A stretch of 64,000 nucleotides of DNA from CBDDEC01 sp965198045 (GTDB lineage: Bacteria > Chloroflexota > Dehalococcoidia > UBA2979), in assembly GCA_965198045.1 (NCBI GenBank), contig CBDAOL010000007.1, forward strand, positions 124,001 through 188,000, in the 5' to 3' direction. Numbering within the stretch: position 1 is the first letter of the stretch; each line of letters begins with the position of its first letter. The notes under the pieces were generated by a model that saw only the letters and a list, made by a program, of their open reading frames with translations, did not search any database and was not told the DNA's origin. This document shows, in pieces, positions 60,063 to 64,000 of the stretch. The translations under genes and the position numbers were made by a program.

Positions 60063-61319
60063 GTGCCAGAACCACTTGAAGGCATCAAAGTCGTGGAAGT
60101 GGCCCGGGCGCTCCAGGGACCGGTCGCCGGGCAGTACCTCGCGGACATGGGCGCGGGCGTGATCAAGGTCGAGCCGGCGCTCGGTGACCCGAATCGTCGC
60201 TTCCGCATCGTGGGCGCGGAGGACCCCGAGAGCGGATTCGGCACCCAGTTCGTGAGCGCGAATCGGGGGAAACGCTCACTCTGGCTGGACCTGCGCGACG
60301 AGGCATCGCTGGAGGTCGTGCGCCAGCTCGTCGATCGCGCCGACGTCTTCCTCAGCAACTACCTGGAGCCCTCGCTCATCGCGATGGGCCTCGGCTACGA
60401 ACCGTTGCGCGCACGGAACGAGGAGCTCGTGTACGCGCTAGTCAACGGCTACGGTCCGGTCGGCCCCGACGCCGCGAAGCGCATGCTCGACGGCGCCGCC
60501 GCCGCCCGCGGCGGGCTCTACAGCGTCACCGGGCCACGCGACGGTGCCCCAATGATGCCCGGCTCTACGATCGCCGACCTTGCGGGCGCGATGCAGCTCG
60601 CCCTCGGCATCACGACCGCGCTCGCTGCGCGGGAGCTGCACGGCGGAAGCCAGCGCGTCGACACGTCGGCGCTCGGTGCGCAGCTGTTTCTGCAGGCGTT
60701 CGAGATCGACTCGGTGTCGCTCAGCGGCGACCTACTGACGCGAGCGGGGGCGCATCACGCGAACATCCACGGCACGTACGGCCTTTACGAGACCACCGAC
60801 GGCGCGGTCATGATTGCGTTCCTCTCGGACGAGCCGACGTGGATCGCGTTCTGCGAGTTCGCCGGCCTCGAGGAGCTGCTGTACGACGAGCGCTTCGACA
60901 CCGCGGACAAGCGCGGCGGGCGAGCGTCCGATGATCCGCAGGGCGCGAGGGCGAACGAGATCCGCCCTTACCTGCAGCGGGCGTTCCGGGCGAAAACCAC
61001 GGCCCAATGGACGAAGTTCCTCGCCGGCCATCCGCGGCTCGTCTGGGACGTCGTGCAGGACTACAGGCAGGTTCTCTCCGACGAACAGGCGCTCGCGAAC
61101 GGCTACTTCATCGAGCAGGAAATCCCGACCTTCGGCAAGCGCCGGCTCGTGGGCAACACGGTGCGCGTCAACGGCGAGATGGCGCCGCAGAAGCCTGCGC
61201 CGCCATCGCTGGGGCAACACAACGAAGAGATCCTGTCCTCGCTCGGGTACGATCCGGCCGCGATCGACGAAATCACCGCCGCCGCTCGTGCCGCGGCGGT
61301 GCGGCGGCTGAGCGGCTGA
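60063..61319 (+). CDS. CaiB/BaiF (class III) CoA-transferase
   Basis: This 418-residue enzyme has LEGIKVVEVARALQGPVAGQYLADMGAGVIKVE at the start, FVSANRGKRSLWLDLRD, and the catalytic Asp172 in STIADLAGAMQ. Unlike the 6.1-8.7 kb pair it stands alone, so it may be a homodimer. GTG 60063 is chosen because GGGAGGAT lies directly upstream; an in-frame start at 60039 lacks this. The substrate is unknown. Confidence 0.9.
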   Translation: MPEPLEGIKVVEVARALQGPVAGQYLADMGAGVIKVEPALGDPNRRFRIVGAEDPESGFGTQFVSANRGKRSLWLDLRDEASLEVVRQLVDRADVFLSNYLEPSLIAMGLGYEPLRARNEELVYALVNGYGPVGPDAAKRMLDGAAAARGGLYSVTGPRDGAPMMPGSTIADLAGAMQLALGITTALAARELHGGSQRVDTSALGAQLFLQAFEIDSVSLSGDLLTRAGAHHANIHGTYGLYETTDGAVMIAFLSDEPTWIAFCEFAGLEELLYDERFDTADKRGGRASDDPQGARANEIRPYLQRAFRAKTTAQWTKFLAGHPRLVWDVVQDYRQVLSDEQALANGYFIEQEIPTFGKRRLVGNTVRVNGEMAPQKPAPPSLGQHNEEILSSLGYDPAAIDEITAAARAAAVRRLSG

Positions 61320-61589
61320 CGAGCTGAGCAGCTGACTCGGACATCCACGGCTGGACGGGCATGATGCCTTCGACGAACCGGCTCTCACCTCGAGCAATAC
61401 GAGAGCTACTACGCAAGCGAGTCCACCGGAGTCCTCGGCGAGCGCGTCCGCGACGACCGTCTGCAGACCGACACTGCCGCCAATGATGGCGTAAAGAGCG
61501 ATCTCTGCTGCGCCTGACTCGGTGCGTCGCGCCACCGCGGCAGCCGCGAAGATTGCGACCAGCGCGCCGACAATAAGGACAAGGTTCAT
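61320..61589 (-). pseudogene. Small two-helix membrane protein, C-terminus unclear
   Basis: From ATG 61589 (GGAGG about 8 bases upstream) the minus strand codes MNLVLIVGALVAIFAAAAVARR and a second helix (EIALYAIIGGSVGLQTVVADALA, about 30-52). After about 75 residues the frame becomes low quality and stays open into the antisense of the CoA-transferase gene, ending only at 60732. The true 3' end was probably lost. Confidence 0.4.
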
Positions 61590-61887
61590 ACCTCCGGCCT
61601 CCATAGCTCGAGTTTCTCCGGGGCCGCCTGAATCCAGCCTGAAGCCTCTGTCGCAGCGACTCGCGCCGACATCGACCCGTCCGCCCTGTCACCAACCGCC
61701 CAGGATCGATTCTGCGTCGTGACCATCTGCCAAGAACGCCCCTGAAACCGTCTTGGGGTACTTCGATAGCCATGTCGCGTTTCGTGACGCCGTAGCAACG
61801 AAGGCGCGCGCTACCATGCCCTGCGTTATGACCTTCGGGGCGTAAGACGTCGATTCGCCCCAGTGGCGTTCGACGAAGGAATCGCAA
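61590..61887. other. Spacer between divergent genes
   Basis: I see no gene or clear signal in this stretch. Confidence 0.4.
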
Positions 61888-63072
61888 ATGGCCAAGGACG
61901 CAGAAGCGTCGAGCGGGTACCCGATCCACTTCGGAGTGGATGACCCCGACCTCCAGTCACGCTGGAAGGCGCTGCTCAGACTTCCGTTGAGCATCCCGGC
62001 CCTCATCTTTTCCTCGTTGCTGCTGGGGGGTGCTGCGCTGGCCATCTGGGCCGCCATCCTGGTCGGCGGAAAGATCCCCACCTGGCTCTTCGAGTTTCAG
62101 ATGGCGGCGAATCGGTGGCAGCTTCGCGCCGCCTCCTACCTGTTGTTGCTGACAGACCAATATCCGCCATTGGAGGGCGAGCACCCAATCCGCTATGAGG
62201 TCCGGTACCCAGAGCGAGTGTCGCGCTGGAAACTGGTGTTCTGGAAGCTCATCACCTCGATTCCACACTTCTTCGTCATCGGTGTTCTCAGCCTCACGCT
62301 CGTTGTCGTCGTACCCATCGCCTGGTTCGCGATCCTCATCAATGCGCGCTTCCCATCGTCGCTGCACGACTACGTGTCCAATGTGCTCGGCTGTTGGGCA
62401 AGGGTTCAGGGGTACGTCCTCTCTCTCACGGACGACTTCCCACCGTTCTCGCTGATGGCCGACGCCCCAGCCGGCGGCCGGACGGCCTATCTCGCTTCAT
62501 CGACGGTCGGCGTGCTCGCCGTGAGCGCCTTCGTTGGGTTTTTCTCACTCGTCGCGATTCTCTCGCCCGGCAACGTGACGGTGGAGGTCACGTACGAGCG
62601 CCTCCTGTCCGGCGAGGTCCGGCCCGGCGAGACCCTGGTCCAGCTGGAGTCGAGAGAGGACACCTTCGAGAGTGTGAAGACGACCGGGACGTTTGAACTG
62701 ACCGGGGCCGCGGACCCAGCCGACGCGCTGCTTCCCCTGCTCGTTGTGGAGCCCGGGCACCGTTTCGTTCAGTTCGAACTGGTGATGCAGAACCAGACCT
62801 ACCTGGAGTTGGAGAGTGACCAATCCAGCTTCGGCCTCGAAGACGCGGCGGGCGACACGCATCGGCCGATCCTTGCCATTATCGGCGGGCGTGTGCATCA
62901 CGATCAGCACTCCGCGCCGTGGGACCTTGTTGATACCTCCTGGGAGGTCGAACAGGGCGAGTCCGCGACGGCGCTGATCGTCTTCGAACTGCTGACCGGC
63001 ATTGATCCTGTGGAGTTCCGCTTCAACATCGGCCATCACGTACACCGGAGCGTCATCTATGAGCTTCGATAG
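61888..63072 (+). CDS. DUF4389 membrane protein with C-terminal extracytoplasmic domain
   Basis: This 394-residue protein carries a DUF4389 region: PIHFGVDDPDLQSRWKALLRLPLSIP, RYPERVSRWKLVFWKLITSIPHFFV and RVQGYVLSLTDDFPPFSL, with about four membrane helices (35-57, 122-148 and 205-226 being the clearest). The last 165 residues form a beta-rich domain similar to DUF4352-type domains of lipoproteins (FVQFELVMQNQTYLELESDQSSFGLED). AAGGA precedes ATG 61888. The function is unknown. A cyclase fragment overlaps its 3' end. Confidence 0.85.
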   Translation: MAKDAEASSGYPIHFGVDDPDLQSRWKALLRLPLSIPALIFSSLLLGGAALAIWAAILVGGKIPTWLFEFQMAANRWQLRAASYLLLLTDQYPPLEGEHPIRYEVRYPERVSRWKLVFWKLITSIPHFFVIGVLSLTLVVVVPIAWFAILINARFPSSLHDYVSNVLGCWARVQGYVLSLTDDFPPFSLMADAPAGGRTAYLASSTVGVLAVSAFVGFFSLVAILSPGNVTVEVTYERLLSGEVRPGETLVQLESREDTFESVKTTGTFELTGAADPADALLPLLVVEPGHRFVQFELVMQNQTYLELESDQSSFGLEDAAGDTHRPILAIIGGRVHHDQHSAPWDLVDTSWEVEQGESATALIVFELLTGIDPVEFRFNIGHHVHRSVIYELR

Positions 63073-63295
63073 CACCAAGACCGTCTTTGAACAGGCGAAG
63101 GACGACGACCTGTTCGGCCTCAGCGTCACGCTGGCGGCGCGCATCGGGGACTGGGGCGAGCCGGGACAGGTGCTCGTGTCTGATGTGGTTCGGCAGCTAT
63201 TGCTCGGCAAGGGCTTCGAGTTCACCTCGGTGGGGGAGGCGGAGCTGAAGGGCCTCGACGAGCCGGTGTCGTTGTACGAAGTGGCCGAGCGGTGA
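63059..63295 (+). pseudogene. Class III cyclase C-terminal fragment
   Basis: After a short unrelated start (MSFDSTKTVFEQAK) the frame reads DDDLFGLSVTLAARIGDWGEPGQVLVSDVVRQLLLGKGFEF and AELKGLDEPVSLYEVAER, the last 65 residues of a class III cyclase. The DNA closely resembles 55230-55360 and shows the undamaged form of that gene. The first half with both metal Asp residues is absent. It overlaps the end of the DUF4389 gene, so the junction is a recombination scar. Confidence 0.75.
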
Positions 63296-63381
63296 CAACG
63301 AATCTGCGTAGACTCCTGCTCACGTGGGTGGGGGATCTCGATGCGTGAACCTGGGGACTCCATCGATGCTCTCGGGGGTCA

Positions 63382-64000
63382 TGAACCGCCCCGGGTTTAG
63401 TGGAGACTCGGTTCATTGAGTCCCGGCACCTGCCGAGACCAGCTCACGTTCCTGGTTGCGCTCGTACTCGGCGGGTGGCAGGTAGTCGAGCGCACTATGC
63501 AACCGCCGATGGTTATACCAGTCCACCCACTCCAGCGTCGCCAGCTCGAGGTCGTCGAGTCCGCGCCACGGTCCCCGGCGGTGCACCAACTCCGCCTTGT
63601 AGAGCCCGATCACCGACTCCGCCAGCGCGTTGTCATAGGAGTCACCACGACTCCCGACCGAGGTCACGGCCCCGGCCTCGGCGAGCCGCTCGGTGTAGCG
63701 GATCGAGAGGTACTGCACCCCACGATCGCTATGATGAATCAGCCCGTCGAAGGGTCCGTTCCGCGCCCATAGCGCCTGCTCAAGGGCATCGAGCGCGAGT
63801 TCGGTCCGCAGTGAGCGCGATGCCTGCCAGCCGACGACCGAGCGCGAGTAGACGTCGATGACGAAGGCGACGTAGACGAAGCCCGACCAGCTGGGCACGT
63901 AGGTGAGGTCGGCTACCCAGAGCCGGTTGGGGGCGGGTGCGTGGAAGTCCCGCTCCACGAGGTCCGCCGGTCTGGGCGCGCTCTCGCCCGCCACGGTCGT
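63382..64000. mobile_element. Second IS3-family element, cut by the window edge
   Basis: The left end TGAACCGCCCCGGGTTTAG (from 63382) lies directly before the OrfB stop and looks like a terminal inverted repeat; only the distal part of orfB is in the window. It is unrelated in sequence to the element at 50.3 kb. Confidence 0.75.
63413..64000 (-). CDS. IS3-family transposase OrfB, partial
   Basis: At least 195 residues are present; the frame continues past the window edge. The rve core is complete: LWVADLTYVPSWSGFVYVAFVID (first Asp), GLIHHSDRGVQYLS (second Asp) and DNALAESVIGLYKAEL (Glu), with WVDWYNHRRLHSALDYLPPAEYE at the end. An internal GTG at 63994 is not the likely start. Confidence 0.92.
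   Translation of the reverse strand, partial: TTVAGESAPRPADLVERDFHAPAPNRLWVADLTYVPSWSGFVYVAFVIDVYSRSVVGWQASRSLRTELALDALEQALWARNGPFDGLIHHSDRGVQYLSIRYTERLAEAGAVTSVGSRGDSYDNALAESVIGLYKAELVHRRGPWRGLDDLELATLEWVDWYNHRRLHSALDYLPPAEYERNQERELVSAGAGTQ

Noticed and set aside
60732..61319. Extension of the minus-strand membrane ORF through the CoA-transferase gene
   Set aside because: The extension is antisense to a well-supported enzyme and has no protein-like features.

Overview
The window is GC-rich bacterial chromosomal DNA. It is tightly packed, with repeated 4-base overlaps between neighbouring genes and frequent GTG/TTG starts. Luciferase-like flavin oxidoreductases, class III (CaiB/BaiF) CoA-transferases, alpha/beta-hydrolase-adenylate cyclase fusions, DUF4389 proteins and a GAAC-N4-GTTC (Gram-positive type) SOS box next to dinB together suggest a member of the Chloroflexota, perhaps Dehalococcoidia-like. 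This assignment is an inference from gene content; no rRNA or tRNA gene is visible.

Layout. 0-3 kb: peptide/solute ABC transporter (binding lipoprotein, one intact permease, a second permease cut off after 39 codons). 3-15 kb: catabolic genes, namely a broken beta-keto acid cleavage enzyme, HAD, Rid-like protein, two LLM oxidoreductases, a tandem CoA-transferase pair in which one subunit lacks the catalytic Asp, TfoX-like protein, glycerol kinase, dienelactone hydrolase and a DUF192 lipoprotein. 15-23.7 kb (minus strand): HAD, alpha/beta hydrolase, three tiny related membrane peptides, a DipZ-type thioredoxin, M1 aminopeptidase, a protein with a perfect 126-bp internal duplication, pyrE, lepB and a class II aldolase. 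23.7-33.2 kb (plus): ECF sigma factor, anti-sigma factor, SIMPL lipoprotein, dcd and the riboflavin genes ribD-ribE-ribBA-ribH, with a 1.9-kb two-gene insert between ribBA and ribH. 33.2-40 kb: nucleotidyltransferase, dinB, HTH regulator, a HemC-fold pseudoenzyme, P-loop NTPase, HAD and dnaN.

40-64 kb is an accessory and decaying region. After dnaN comes a small mobile-element-like block (HTH protein, DUF3987 protein, Cys-rich protein). It is followed by many short orphan genes, dispersed GC-rich repeats, a GNAT gene with an in-frame amber codon, a TIG-domain remnant, an EAL phosphodiesterase, an IS3-family element that truncates an esterase gene, two tandem hydrolase-cyclase fusions plus two loose cyclase fragments, an MFS exporter, fragments of glyoxalase and RRM proteins, a frameshifted zinc ribbon gene, a third CoA-transferase, a DUF4389 protein and, at the right edge, part of a second IS3-family element.

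Second-messenger genes (EAL phosphodiesterase, class III cyclases) cluster with the insertion sequences and gene fragments, which fits repeated recombination between cyclase paralogues. Many breaks are small indels in short tandem repeats or single stop codons, so some may be consensus errors of the assembly; each is listed separately so it can be tested against reads. The most novel-looking signals are the three tiny peptides with a shared C-terminal motif (16.3-17.0 kb), the HemC-like protein without cofactor Cys, the esterase with an internal two-helix membrane insert, the cyclase fusions with dead hydrolase domains, and the riboflavin-operon insert bounded by a duplication of the ribBA 3' end.
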